In this document: piece by piece, positions 17,902 to 27,197 of the stretch
Position numbering within the stretch: the first letter of the stretch is position 1
Layout: the number at the start of each line of letters is the position of its first letter
Source: Selenobaculum gibii
GTDB taxonomy: Bacteria; Bacillota; Negativicutes; ICN-92133
NCBI RefSeq assembly: GCF_030273445.1
Contig: NZ_CP120678.1
Coordinates: 2,519,501-2,583,500 of the forward strand
Direction: 5' to 3'
DNA: 64,000 nt
The notes under the pieces: model-generated
Seen by the model: only the letters and a program-made list of their open reading frames with translations
Database searches by the model: none
What the model was told of the DNA's origin: nothing
Translations under genes and position numbers: made by a program

Positions 17902-18603
17902 TTATGTACCTTGTACTTTTAAATTTACTTTACCATTTGCAATATCATAATAAGGTTGCAATGAAATACGTTTCGGATCATGTTGAATCTCTCCACTATA
18001 TCGCTTTAACCCATTATGCTTAAACTCAAAAGATTTATATTCAAGAATCAAATTTCTTGGTTTTGCATGACCAGCTTTAGATTTCATAATAACATCAATT
18101 AATATCATAAAATCTACTGGCGCAAACTGTCTTCCTGCTTCAAGCGATATCGTAATGTCAAATTCAGCCCAATGTGTATTTGTACCAGCATGACGACATA
18201 CTCCGTTATATCTTTTTCTTCCATCATGAAAAGCTCTTTCAACAATAACTTCATAAATAACTGTATCTGGATAACCGATTTTGCTAAGTGTATTCTTTAC
18301 ACCCGGATTCGTGCCACCTTCTAAATAAGTTATATATGCACTTTGTACCCTTCGCCGATAATACTTATTTTGTTCTTCTGGATACCGTGAAATACCACGA
18401 TCATTCCCATGTAAATCAATTGCCTTATCGTTGCAGGTTGCAACAATCCTATTTCGTCTAATTTGAAATATTGCTATTTTAATACCATCTAATATAGAAC
18501 CTAACATATTAGTCCACAACTCTACATCAGAAACTTGTCCGCTTTGATTAATTTTAAAAGGGCGATTAATCAGTTTATATAAATATTCACTAAAATTACT
18601 CAT
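17902..18603 (-). CDS. Baseplate/tail protein (Mu gp48 position)
   Basis: 233 residues. It lies between the gpJ-like baseplate protein and the fibre, where Mu encodes gp48, and connects baseplate to fibre in contractile tails. The N-terminus (YKLINRPFKINQSGQVSDVELWTNMLGSIL) and C-terminal beta-rich part are consistent with this, but I see no unique motif. ATG overlaps the preceding stop (ATGA). Confidence 0.7.
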   Translation of the reverse strand: MSNFSEYLYKLINRPFKINQSGQVSDVELWTNMLGSILDGIKIAIFQIRRNRIVATCNDKAIDLHGNDRGISRYPEEQNKYYRRRVQSAYITYLEGGTNPGVKNTLSKIGYPDTVIYEVIVERAFHDGRKRYNGVCRHAGTNTHWAEFDITISLEAGRQFAPVDFMILIDVIMKSKAGHAKPRNLILEYKSFEFKHNGLKRYSGEIQHDPKRISLQPYYDIANGKVNLKVQGT

Positions 18604-19751
18604 GTTAAATTCACTCTTTTTACAGTAATATTTATCTCATTTCTGCTGATTAAATCACCACTTTCTACTAATACATCATCTACGGGCGAAGCAATAACAA
18701 CATTAAAAACCGAATCAATCCCCATTAAATATTTATTTAATCTAGCATTATAAAAGCCTCTGCCTATCTTTTGAATTGAAATATCTTTTTTATCTTCATC
18801 TGGTACAAACATTGCCTGAGTAACTTTTACCCCCTCTGCAATTGTTTCTTCGGTATCCCCCTCATCAATTGGTAGCCAGAGTTCTACAGTTATATTAATT
18901 GGAATCAAATTTGGCTCTTTTACTAATACATCTGAACATTGTGGTCGTTTTGTTTCTATGTAATCTAACACCGCTTTTTTTAATGCTTCCGTTGGCACAC
19001 CATCCGAAGAGGTAATAATTACATCAACCGTTCCCTGCCCTCTTGGATGCATATCATTAACAGCAACATCTAAAACGCCAGTGACACTTCTTGCCCAGGA
19101 CTTATAAGCTAATGCAGTTGAACCAGTCGAAAGCTCATTCCATCTAAGAAAATAACGTTCCCTTAAGGATTCATCATCCTCCTCATTCGTCCCCTCATTA
19201 ACTACCCAATCAGCATCATTTGAAACGGATATACCATTAATATGTGTTACCAATATACTAATTGTTCCCTGCCCTACGTTATATTCTGCTCCTTCAAATT
19301 CAGCTTGGCATTTTACTGCAATCTCATTACAAGATTCTTCAAGTATTACCTCTTCAATAACGAAATAACGTAATTCTTCTCCTTTTGCTGTCATAGGTGT
19401 TTTTACAATTGAGCCACTTTCTATCTTTATCGCACCAGTAACAGCTTCATTTCTTATAAATTTAACATTACCTATTGTCTTTGTTGCCAAATGTCGTTGT
19501 ACATCAACATCTTCAGCTATAAAATCCAGCCATTTTCCTTTCGCTGTTTTCGCATAAGAGTTAGGTAAAATTGTTTCATAAATCAATTTATATAAATCAG
19601 CTAATCCTTGCATACATAGTGCTGCTAAATTTTTAAAAACCCCACCCGTATTCCAGTTAGTTATACTACTTTCAGACATCTTTTCTCTTGCTTGTGTCAT
19701 TAATTCCTCAAAACTTTTTGCTCCTATTAGCGATTTAAAATCTACATTCAT
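18600..19751 (-). CDS. Baseplate J-like protein (Mu gp47)
   Basis: 383 residues. Typical baseplate-J features include the N-terminal helix, GKWLDFIAEDVDVQRHLATKTIGNV, the domain ending VVNEGTNEEDDESLRERYFLRWN, and the RGQGTVDVII segment followed by the C-terminal EAL(x)-rich repeat. It is a wedge component of the contractile tail. Its ends overlap both neighbours by a few bases. Confidence 0.9.
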   Translation of the reverse strand: MNVDFKSLIGAKSFEELMTQAREKMSESSITNWNTGGVFKNLAALCMQGLADLYKLIYETILPNSYAKTAKGKWLDFIAEDVDVQRHLATKTIGNVKFIRNEAVTGAIKIESGSIVKTPMTAKGEELRYFVIEEVILEESCNEIAVKCQAEFEGAEYNVGQGTISILVTHINGISVSNDADWVVNEGTNEEDDESLRERYFLRWNELSTGSTALAYKSWARSVTGVLDVAVNDMHPRGQGTVDVIITSSDGVPTEALKKAVLDYIETKRPQCSDVLVKEPNLIPINITVELWLPIDEGDTEETIAEGVKVTQAMFVPDEDKKDISIQKIGRGFYNARLNKYLMGIDSVFNVVIASPVDDVLVESGDLISRNEINITVKRVNLT

Positions 19752-20161
19752 TAACTCACCTCCCCCTCAAAAGCATTCGGACTATAACCCAAAACCATAT
19801 TTAAGCGGTTGCTTCCATCAATAGGCTGACAAGATGCTTTTACCTTTACACTATGTAAATCCCATTCAACAACTTTTGCAATCGCACTATTCGCCACAAC
19901 TCGTGGATCAGCTTCAATCGTTAAGACAATTTCAAGTTCAAGCGACAGGCGATTTACTTCATTTATTTCATTTTTTAGATATTTATAAATATCTACTCCA
20001 TACGTTGGCTCATACCATAAATCACCTTTGGGAGTAGTTAAAGCATGACGTAAATCTTGTGCTAAACAATTTCTACCGCTTACTATCGCGGTATCGCCAG
20101 TAGCTAAAGTTTGAAATTGGGTTGAAAATGCCATATCTTTTCCCAAATAACCAGTATCCAT
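19751..20161 (-). CDS. Baseplate wedge protein, GPW/gp25 family (Mu gp46)
   Basis: 136 residues. LAQDLRHALTTPKGDLWYEPTYGVDI is the hallmark region of the T4 gp25/GPW family, and the C-terminal strands follow. It links the baseplate to the sheath. It is translationally coupled to the gpJ-like gene. Confidence 0.85.
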   Translation of the reverse strand: MDTGYLGKDMAFSTQFQTLATGDTAIVSGRNCLAQDLRHALTTPKGDLWYEPTYGVDIYKYLKNEINEVNRLSLELEIVLTIEADPRVVANSAIAKVVEWDLHSVKVKASCQPIDGSNRLNMVLGYSPNAFEGEVS

Positions 20162-20172
20162 AACGCTTCCTC

Positions 20173-20784
20173 CTATCCAGTGAATACTTGTTTAGAATCA
20201 TGCCCATCCATCTGTTGGCTTGGTACACCGCTTTCGCCGTGTGGTGTTGGATGGGTATGACTATCAAATATACTTTTCACAATATCTGCAAAAGCTACAG
20301 GATGACTGCCTGATACTAAAAATATCTTTTCCATTGTCTTTATGTGGATATTTGAATTTTTATCAACCTCAATCCTAACACCGTCTTTTTGCTGAATAAT
20401 TAAAGAACCTAAAGCATGCTTCGGTACTTGAAAGCCTTCTCCTAAAATAGCATCTACATATGGATGCGAGGGATCATTATAATAGTAAGCAATTCTGACT
20501 GTTGCCCCAACCTCTGGCAAACAGAAAATTCCTCTCTGATTGCCAGCCCAGCAAACAGGTATTTCGACATCAGGTATAGTTGGATTTTCGTCATCAATAC
20601 TCCCATCTGCTTTTAATGGTTGCACATCAACACTATAAACTTTATGAAATGCGTCAATATTTCCACCCGCCTCATTTACTTTTACCACTTTAGCTTTTAA
20701 CGGAAAGTTGTATCCATTTAATTCTGGAAAAAGTTCTTTTATAATCGTCTTTAATGTAGTTGCTAACTCCTGAGTATTCGCCAT
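20173..20784 (-). CDS. Baseplate assembly protein V / tail spike (Mu gp45)
   Basis: 203 residues. An OB-like N-terminal segment (VEIPVCWAGNQRGIFCLPEVGATVRIAYY) is followed by repeats of beta structure and the C-terminal SHTHPTPHG motif, whose histidines commonly bind a metal at the spike tip. It pierces the host envelope. It overlaps the upstream hub gene. Confidence 0.85.
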   Translation of the reverse strand: MANTQELATTLKTIIKELFPELNGYNFPLKAKVVKVNEAGGNIDAFHKVYSVDVQPLKADGSIDDENPTIPDVEIPVCWAGNQRGIFCLPEVGATVRIAYYYNDPSHPYVDAILGEGFQVPKHALGSLIIQQKDGVRIEVDKNSNIHIKTMEKIFLVSGSHPVAFADIVKSIFDSHTHPTPHGESGVPSQQMDGHDSKQVFTG

Positions 20785-21554
20785 TGTGCTTCAACTCCTG
20801 TCCTACCTTCACCATGTTCATAAGTTATACGTTCAATTTTAGCTAGAACCTCATTATCCCAAAAACGACTATCTCTTAAAATTACAATTTGAGAATGCCG
20901 AATAAAAGGTAATAAAAAGGTTTTTAAAGTTCCTGTTTCTTTATCTGAAGGCTTCAATTCTAATAAACTAATGCCATATTCTAATGTAGCAATTGGACTG
21001 CCTCCATTATAGCGATTTGATTTCTCCCATAAACCCCAGTAAAAATTACCTTCTGGCTCAAAATAATACTTCCAGTCAAGTCCCCATGATTGATTTATAT
21101 ACTTGATTAATTGAATTACATTGAGATTTTTAACAACAAAATGATGTTTTAGTGGAAGCTGCGTGTTATCCAATATAAAATTGCTAATGCCAGCTTTCAT
21201 TAATGCATATTTAACAATTTCTTGCGGGCTAGCATCTACAAATGATTTTGTAATTGTAGTTTTTTTTAGAAATTCCATCATATCTTTAGCATAAATAACT
21301 ACATTACGCCCCCATGATATATCAAATACTTTTCCCGCAAATACTGGCCATGTTCCTTTTTCTCTATACCCCATAAAAGTAATGACATTCATGTCTTTTA
21401 CTATTGAAGAAACTTCAACCCCTTCAGCTGGTATTGATATTTCTGCGGTATCTACAGGATTTATACTAGAAGAAATTACTTTGACCTTACCGGTCTTGTT
21501 CGTCGTCCATGGGCCAACTGTTACATTGACAAAAGGAGCAATATATTCATACAT
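20763..21554 (-). CDS. Tail hub protein (Mu gpP / gp44 position)
   Basis: 263 residues, mostly beta-strand. The region SPQEIVKYALMKAGISNFILDNTQ and later VIQLIKYINQSWGLDWKYYFEPEGNFYWG is like the XkdQ/gpD tail-hub proteins of contractile phages. It lies between the tape-measure-associated protein and the spike, the expected place. Confidence 0.8.
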   Translation of the reverse strand: MYEYIAPFVNVTVGPWTTNKTGKVKVISSSINPVDTAEISIPAEGVEVSSIVKDMNVITFMGYREKGTWPVFAGKVFDISWGRNVVIYAKDMMEFLKKTTITKSFVDASPQEIVKYALMKAGISNFILDNTQLPLKHHFVVKNLNVIQLIKYINQSWGLDWKYYFEPEGNFYWGLWEKSNRYNGGSPIATLEYGISLLELKPSDKETGTLKTFLLPFIRHSQIVILRDSRFWDNEVLAKIERITYEHGEGRTGVEAQWRILRS

Positions 21555-21569
21555 ATAATCACCACCATA

Positions 21570-22169
21570 CTAATCATCATCAATAGCTGGGCTATCTATA
21601 TATTCACTCTTTTTTAAATCACCCATTGAAGAATATGTATTATAGTCAGCTTTCTTAAAATCTGCCATTGTTACTTGTGAAACTTCGGTTGTTTTATCAG
21701 GAATAACTACATTTGAATTTGTCGGTGGAATATATGCTTTAGCTTCTGCTTCGACTAATGCAGGCTTATATTCTACAAAAGAAAGCGCAGCTTCAATTGT
21801 GTTATCTTGATTGGTTTCTGATGTTCTCAGTTCTGAAAACAACACCTCTCGAATATTCCATTTTGTTACGTGTCGATTTACAATTCGATATACATAAGGT
21901 TTTGCACTATTGTCTATATTATGAAAAAGGCTTGTTAACACATCTAATTTTTCATAACAATCTGAATTATCATCAGTTAAAAGTCTTATGCTAAGCGTAA
22001 TCTCTGCATCTTCATATCCTAAGGGCTGCTTTCTTTTTCCCGATGAACCTGGAACATCTTTTTCATCAAAACGTAATTTCCCGCCAACTTCCATTCGTAT
22101 AAATGTGCCCGGTAAAAGCGTATCATTTAATTTAATATCTCCTGCCTCATTCGTAATAACTTCCATCAT
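21570..22169 (-). CDS. Tail/baseplate protein at the Mu gpN position
   Basis: 199 residues. The first part (GTFIRMEVGGKLRFDEKDVPGSSGKRKQPLGYEDAEITLSIRL) looks like a baseplate adaptor domain of Firmicute phages (XkdP/DUF-type), while the C-terminal tail is low complexity and acidic. Mu has the DNA-circularisation protein N here, but I do not see that domain clearly. ATG overlaps the tape measure stop. Confidence 0.65.
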   Translation of the reverse strand: MMEVITNEAGDIKLNDTLLPGTFIRMEVGGKLRFDEKDVPGSSGKRKQPLGYEDAEITLSIRLLTDDNSDCYEKLDVLTSLFHNIDNSAKPYVYRIVNRHVTKWNIREVLFSELRTSETNQDNTIEAALSFVEYKPALVEAEAKAYIPPTNSNVVIPDKTTEVSQVTMADFKKADYNTYSSMGDLKKSEYIDSPAIDDD

Positions 22170-24415
22170 CCACCAACCTCATCCGCAAATTGCTTCAATG
22201 CTCCAAAAAAATCATCTGGTTTATTCATGTTCTCAACTTCTATTGTAATTGGGCCTTGGAAAACGATACTTTTGCCACTTCCTCCTTGCCCACCTTTAGG
22301 TGGTTTTGGGAATAAATCATCAATATCTAAACCATCTCCAACAGCATCATGCAATTTAGGTGCTTCAATAGTTACCCCTTCAGCAATTGTAGACATTAAT
22401 TTTTTCCCGTTGTGGGTAAGCTGGGAAAGCGGGCCTTCTTTTGCATCTGAAAAAGGAAGCATATTTCTAATCCATTGCAACCCTTCTTTTACTGCTTCAG
22501 CCGGGCCGGAAAGTGCTGACCGAATACCGCCAGTAAACGCTTCCCAAAGTGCTGCTCCACTATTAAAAAAGGTTGTCATCATATTATCTATCCATGCCAA
22601 AGCTCCGTTAATGCCTTCTTTTATACAAGATAAACCGCTTTGAAATACTTCGACAATTACATTCCAAGCATTTTGTGCTGCAAGCGAGATAATATCCCAG
22701 TTTTTCGCACAATAATATATAGCTAAAGCCAAGGCTGCAATACCAAGTACAATCCATGTAATTGGATTTGCTAGTAATGCTATAGTAAACGACCAAACGG
22801 CAGCAATCATTGCCGGGATTGCCGTAACCGCTGTCATAATTGCCTGCCGTGCCATCATTGCTAGTCCTATCGTCATTTGCTTTAAACCTTGCGCTCCTGC
22901 CATAGCTGCCGCTGCCGAAGCACGCCACATTGAAAGAATAAAAGTTTGCATTGAAGCAGCACATCTAACTACCGCTGCTCGTCCTGACATAAATGCACTA
23001 ATTAACTTTATCTTTAAATTTAATAAATACGTAATGACCGCTTCACTACGTAAGAGATTAAAAAACCACTTTGTTCCTTGTCCAATTTTTACAATTGCTC
23101 CAAGTCCACTACCCGCTAAAGTTAACACCCCACCTATAATGGCTATTACTGGAGCAATCGCACCTAAAGCAACTGCACCTAATACCGTAAAAAGAACTAT
23201 ATTCTGTGTCATCTGTGGATGAAGCTCCATAAATGAAGTTGCTAGATTACCAATCCATTCAACATTATTCATAATTCCTGGTAAAATTTCTTCCATCAAT
23301 GTTTTGTTTCCTAGAATTTTTTCACCAAATTGTATTTTCATAGCTTCTAATTTATTCATAGCAACTTGCATCCTTGCACTACCAGTATCCTCTAATATTG
23401 CTAATGCCTTTGCAGTTTCACCTGTTGCCCCCGTCACCTCTTGTAATGCAGATTTCATCCCATCCGTTTGATCCATTAGTAATCCAATAGCTCTTAATCC
23501 TTCATCACCAAAAGCCGATTGGAAAGCCATTTGTTGTTCTTGAGTCATACTAGAGAAATCACCATATTTATTTTTAATGTTTACTATAGTTTCAGTAAGA
23601 TTAATTCCCCCATCGGCAGTACGGGCAATTGAAAATCCTAAATCTTGAGAAGCTTTATTCATCTGCCGTAAAGTCGCTGAAAAAGCTGTTCCCGCTGCAC
23701 TTCCCGTAATACCTAAATTATTCAATTGCCCAATAACCATATTTAATTCTTCAACAGAAACCTTATAGTTTTTTGCTGATGACATCGCAGCAGCCAGCCC
23801 TTCACCTAATGCCCCTAAATTTTTCACTTGGTAAAGTTGCATAGTCTTTGTCATAACATCGCTAAGATGAGTCATTTCTTGATTTGCATCACGTGTTTTA
23901 TCACCCATATTATTATAAATTTGTGATAAAAGTTCTGCTGCGCTTCCCGCTTCCCCCATATTTGCTTTTGCAAGAGCTAAAGCTGACGATGTACCTGCAA
24001 TTGCCTGTATATCATTTAACCCTGCCGAAGCCATCTTTGTAGTTGCTTGTAAGTAGCTTTCAGCTGAATCAGTATGCGACTTCGACCAATTAATAGCTGC
24101 CTGTTGTGTAGCCTTTAAAGATTTTTGCATACTTCCCATTGTAGAAGTCGTAACCGTTTGAAGTTGCGCTGTTGCATCTTCTATTTTTGAATAAGGTTCT
24201 GCTATACTTAAAATTCCAGACTTCATCTTATCAGCAGCTACACCAATTGCAGCTGCACCAACGCCCATTTTCATTCCATAGTTTTGCATACCATTTGCTT
24301 TGTTTAGCATTTTTTCAAAGTTTATCACCGAACCAGACATTTTTTTAACCGGTCCAGTTAATTTATCTACAACAGAATAAATTGCTGCTAGCTTAAATAT
24401 TGCCTCCATTGACAA
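22166..24415 (-). CDS. Phage tail tape measure protein
   Basis: 749 residues. An N-terminal helical ruler contains the TP901-type core (AEELLSQIYNNMGDK..., SVEELNMVIGQLNNLGITGSAAGTAFSATLRQM), hydrophobic helices fill about residues 395-600, and there is a C-terminal FSDAKEGPLSQLTHNGKK motif. Its length sets tail length. Start TTG is chosen because AAGGAG lies six bases upstream; an ATG two codons later is less well placed. The start codon overlaps the -35 element of the opposite-strand moron gene. Confidence 0.92.
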   Translation of the reverse strand: MSMEAIFKLAAIYSVVDKLTGPVKKMSGSVINFEKMLNKANGMQNYGMKMGVGAAAIGVAADKMKSGILSIAEPYSKIEDATAQLQTVTTSTMGSMQKSLKATQQAAINWSKSHTDSAESYLQATTKMASAGLNDIQAIAGTSSALALAKANMGEAGSAAELLSQIYNNMGDKTRDANQEMTHLSDVMTKTMQLYQVKNLGALGEGLAAAMSSAKNYKVSVEELNMVIGQLNNLGITGSAAGTAFSATLRQMNKASQDLGFSIARTADGGINLTETIVNIKNKYGDFSSMTQEQQMAFQSAFGDEGLRAIGLLMDQTDGMKSALQEVTGATGETAKALAILEDTGSARMQVAMNKLEAMKIQFGEKILGNKTLMEEILPGIMNNVEWIGNLATSFMELHPQMTQNIVLFTVLGAVALGAIAPVIAIIGGVLTLAGSGLGAIVKIGQGTKWFFNLLRSEAVITYLLNLKIKLISAFMSGRAAVVRCAASMQTFILSMWRASAAAAMAGAQGLKQMTIGLAMMARQAIMTAVTAIPAMIAAVWSFTIALLANPITWIVLGIAALALAIYYCAKNWDIISLAAQNAWNVIVEVFQSGLSCIKEGINGALAWIDNMMTTFFNSGAALWEAFTGGIRSALSGPAEAVKEGLQWIRNMLPFSDAKEGPLSQLTHNGKKLMSTIAEGVTIEAPKLHDAVGDGLDIDDLFPKPPKGGQGGSGKSIVFQGPITIEVENMNKPDDFFGALKQFADEVGG

Positions 24416-24437
24416 ATCCGCTCCTTTCTGTTAATTT
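24409..24437 (+). promoter_or_regulatory. Promoter of the inverted moron gene
   Basis: TTGACA at 24409-24414, 17-bp spacer, TAATTT at 24432-24437, on the strand opposite to the late genes. The -35 overlaps the tape measure start codon. Confidence 0.6.
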
Positions 24438-24474
24438 AGAAATAAATAGAAACGAATAAAAAGAGGTGTTAAGC

Positions 24475-24669
24475 ATGACTTCTGCTTTGGCTTTTTTCGG
24501 TCTAGGTTCAGTAATTGGAATTACATTTGTACTTCTATTAGTTGTGCCGCTTTTTCTTTATATTCTTTATCAAATCGGATACACTCTTTATATCTGGAGT
24601 TACGTTCTATTTCGCGGAATTGACCCACGTACTGGAAAACCTCCAAAAGTAATTGAAAAAACCTCATAA
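24475..24669 (+). CDS. Small membrane protein, phage moron
   Basis: 64 residues with two close hydrophobic stretches (ALAFFGLGSVIGITFVLLLVVPLFLYILYQIGYTLYIW) and a short basic tail. It runs against all surrounding late genes and has its own promoter, a GAGGTG ribosome site before the ATG and its own terminator, the layout of a lysogenic-conversion moron. It could act in superinfection exclusion at the membrane; this is inferred from layout only. Confidence 0.7.
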   Translation: MTSALAFFGLGSVIGITFVLLLVVPLFLYILYQIGYTLYIWSYVLFRGIDPRTGKPPKVIEKTS

Positions 24670-24688
24670 AATATAACTTTTTAAAATT

Positions 24689-24720
24689 AGGACGGCAAAT
24701 CTGCCGTCCTTTTTATTTTT
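24689..24720 (+). terminator. Terminator of the moron gene
   Basis: Stem AGGACGGCA / TGCCGTCCT with a 4-base loop, then TTTTTATTTTT on the plus strand. Confidence 0.85.
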
Positions 24721-24937
24721 CAAATACCTTTTCTAACGCCAATAATATACCAGTTTTAATATTTTCAGCGACTTTCTTTTCTAAGAAATACGCTTTAGCA
24801 GCTATATCATAAAACTGTTCATCAGGCAAAGCATCAATTTCTGTCTGCGATAACCCAAAGTGCTTTGCAACAAAAATTTCAGCCTGCTCTATACCATTTT
24901 TCTCAATATCCTCAAGACGGCTTACAATTTCTTTGCT
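24713..24937 (-). CDS. Frameshift extension of the tail assembly chaperone (-1 frame)
   Basis: Entering the -1 frame at AGC (24937) gives 74 residues (SKEIVSRLEDIEKNGIEQAEI... to LLALEKVFEK) ending at TAA 24713-24715. There is no start codon with a ribosome site of its own. As in Mu gp41/gp42 and lambda G/GT, it is expected only as a fusion of 205 residues made by slippage at 24937-24943. Confidence 0.75.
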   Translation of the reverse strand, partial: SKEIVSRLEDIEKNGIEQAEIFVAKHFGLSQTEIDALPDEQFYDIAAKAYFLEKKVAENIKTGILLALEKVFEK

Positions 24938-25329
24938 AAAAAACTGTTATTTGTACCTACGATTTCTTGTAATTGCGTTCCAATCGGTACAATTAATCCT
25001 GGCTTTTCTGTCAAAAGTGGCGCAATTGCTGCCATATCAGGATAAATTAAAGTATCTTGTACAAGATTATGCATTGCCTTTAAAGAGTCGCCCATGACAG
25101 ACTTAGTAAATCTGCTTAAATGTTGTCTTAATGGCTTTCTAAAATATAAAGTTAATTCCAAATCATCGTTATCTGAACTAATTTTATAAACCTCTCCATA
25201 CTGTGCTTTCCATTGATTAATCTGCTCTGTAATCGGTTCTGGAATCTCTGCTGCTAATTCTTTATTTACAGCTTTAGCATTTACGACTGTAGCAGCTTCT
25301 ACAATTTCAACTTCTGTATTTTTAGTCAT
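24922..25329 (-). CDS. Tail assembly chaperone (Mu gp41 position)
   Basis: 135 residues. The segment ELTLYFRKPLRQHLSRFTKSVMGDSLKAMHNL is typical of tail chaperones that load the tape measure. It follows the tube gene and precedes the tape measure, the fixed place of such genes. Near its 3' end lies a TTTTTTA slippery heptamer in the right frame, giving a longer fusion product. Confidence 0.82.
   Translation of the reverse strand: MTKNTEVEIVEAATVVNAKAVNKELAAEIPEPITEQINQWKAQYGEVYKISSDNDDLELTLYFRKPLRQHLSRFTKSVMGDSLKAMHNLVQDTLIYPDMAAIAPLLTEKPGLIVPIGTQLQEIVGTNNSFLAKKL
24937..24943 (-). promoter_or_regulatory. Programmed -1 frameshift site TTTTTTA
   Basis: The minus strand reads T TTT TTA with TTT (24942-24940) and TTA (24939-24937) as zero-frame codons, the exact X XXY YYZ pattern. 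The -1 frame is open for 74 codons and the zero frame ends five codons later. Confidence 0.78.
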
Positions 25330-25349
25330 ATGTATCTACCCCTTTAAAT

Positions 25350-25787
25350 TTAATAATCACAAGCTTTTAATCCGTCATACTCAATCGGATCAAGTATAAT
25401 CCCAGAGAATTCCGTTGCTATTCCCTTGTCACCCTGTTTTGCCGAATTTTTTCTTTCCGTTATTTTTACACTTGGAAGAACATCTGTTAATGTACGTTCA
25501 TCTTCATTTGCATAACTGACTACTATTGGGAAAGGTTTATGCCGATAAAATGCCGGATAAAGTTTCATTGCATCGTTAAATTTCTTTGCTTCTTCAAGAA
25601 GTAATGTAAACTTAACTTCCGCAGAATAATTTCCTTCTGAATATCCTATAGGCACTGATCCTTTTCCATATTCGGCATTTGTTTCTTTTTTATCCGAATA
25701 CTCAATATCTTGAATGCCAATTAAAACCCCATGCGGTAAAGTAATCGTAATATCTTCCCAAGAGTACGCTTTTCCATTAATTGACAT
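25350..25787 (-). CDS. Tail tube protein (Mu gpM)
   Basis: 145 residues following the sheath gene, with the beta-rich tube fold signature at the start (GKAYSWEDITITLPHG) and YGKGSVPIGYSEGNYSAEVKFTL. It polymerises into the inner tube of the contractile tail. Overlaps the sheath stop by one base. Confidence 0.85.
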   Translation of the reverse strand: MSINGKAYSWEDITITLPHGVLIGIQDIEYSDKKETNAEYGKGSVPIGYSEGNYSAEVKFTLLLEEAKKFNDAMKLYPAFYRHKPFPIVVSYANEDERTLTDVLPSVKITERKNSAKQGDKGIATEFSGIILDPIEYDGLKACDY

Positions 25788-27196
25788 TACTCTGTCCCTC
25801 CTGTTAAAAACGGATTTACTAATCCAATTTCAATGTCAATATTACGCATGATTCCAATCGGTTGTACGCCAATTTTCACCCTAATTCTCGAAGTTGCTAA
25901 AATATCTTGTCCCGCTGGAATAGTAACAGACCCATCCGTTATTTCCTTTGCACCTTTCATAATTGATAACGGTTGATTTAAATGCGCTTGCAGGGCTTTT
26001 ATCCCCTCATCACTTGCCTCATAATTTTTAAACTTTAACCCGGCAGTGCGGACAAGTTTACAGGCTTTATCCATTACACGGCGATATTCACCATATTGAT
26101 AATCACTAACAGCTTCCGCCATTAACCGAAACTCCGTAATATAAAAACCATTGAGCCCTTCGTACCGTCTCGCTGTTATATATCTTGCTGTATCTAGTGC
26201 TTCAATATGACCGTCATTGATACCTGACGGAAGCAAGCTAACTACACCAGGCAAACTTCCGAGTATAACTTTACCCGCAGATTCTTGTACTTTTAAAGTG
26301 CTAATGCGCCCTGCAATAACCCCCGCCATATTTCTTTCAACAATATTTCCTGTCAAAGAATCCGTCAGTTTCGCAAATGCACTGCAAACTCCAACCCGAT
26401 CACTTGCAAAAGTTGATGATTCATTCACTCGTTTAGTCATCCACTCATTAATATCTTTTTCACTGGAGCTTTTAGCTTCAGCTAAAAAGTAAATATATCT
26501 AAATTTTGTTTCTGCTTCTAAAGCTCTCGTAGCTAAAGCAACCCATAAAGATTTTTCTGATTCACCACAAATATGTATACCTTCATAAGTCAAATTAGTA
26601 TCTAGCAAGATGTCTATTGCCTCATTGATAGATGCAATACTTGCTGTTGGTGCTTCTGTTGTAAAACTATACTTGTCATTGGCGATAAATGAATTTTCTA
26701 CGTCTTCATTTCCGGCACTAAAAGCCAAAACTAACCCTGTCCCACTTAATTCATAGATTCCTGTAACCGGAACGGTAATCCGTCTTGAATATGAATTACC
26801 ATTATCTGTTGAATATTGAAATGCTGCACTATTTAAAGTGCCTGTATCAGTAACTAAGATAATTACCTGATACGCATCTAACGGTTTTCCGCTTACTGTG
26901 ATATTTCCAGTTCCTGATTTCACTGATTTAATTGCAGAGAAAGTGCCATCAATTGTTGCTGCTGCTCTTACCGCATAGATTGTTTCTGCGCCTCCCATTA
27001 AGCTATCCGCAATTGCATTAGAAAGCGGGCCAGTCCCAATTGTACCTTTTATTTGGTCTTTATCCGTAAAAGACATAATCTGATTTTCTTTTCCCAGACT
27101 ACTTACTCCAACTTTGCAAATAATGCCTGTACCAGTACCAGGCTGAATACCTAGCCCACCATTGATTATATTGATATTTACATTTGAAAGAGCCAT
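25787..27196 (-). CDS. Tail sheath protein (Mu gpL)
   Basis: 469 residues. The N-terminus (NINIINGGLGIQPGTGTGIICKVG) and the C-terminal domain (TARYITARRYEGLNGFYITEFRLMAEAVSDYQYGEYRRVMDKACKLV) match Mu-type contractile sheath proteins. It proves a myovirus-type tail. Confidence 0.92.
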   Translation of the reverse strand: MALSNVNINIINGGLGIQPGTGTGIICKVGVSSLGKENQIMSFTDKDQIKGTIGTGPLSNAIADSLMGGAETIYAVRAAATIDGTFSAIKSVKSGTGNITVSGKPLDAYQVIILVTDTGTLNSAAFQYSTDNGNSYSRRITVPVTGIYELSGTGLVLAFSAGNEDVENSFIANDKYSFTTEAPTASIASINEAIDILLDTNLTYEGIHICGESEKSLWVALATRALEAETKFRYIYFLAEAKSSSEKDINEWMTKRVNESSTFASDRVGVCSAFAKLTDSLTGNIVERNMAGVIAGRISTLKVQESAGKVILGSLPGVVSLLPSGINDGHIEALDTARYITARRYEGLNGFYITEFRLMAEAVSDYQYGEYRRVMDKACKLVRTAGLKFKNYEASDEGIKALQAHLNQPLSIMKGAKEITDGSVTIPAGQDILATSRIRVKIGVQPIGIMRNIDIEIGLVNPFLTGGTE

Positions 27197-27197
27197 A

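Noticed and set aside
22608-22964. 118-codon minus-strand frame inside the tape measure gene
   Set aside because: Overlaps the tape measure reading frame on the same strand; unlikely composition.
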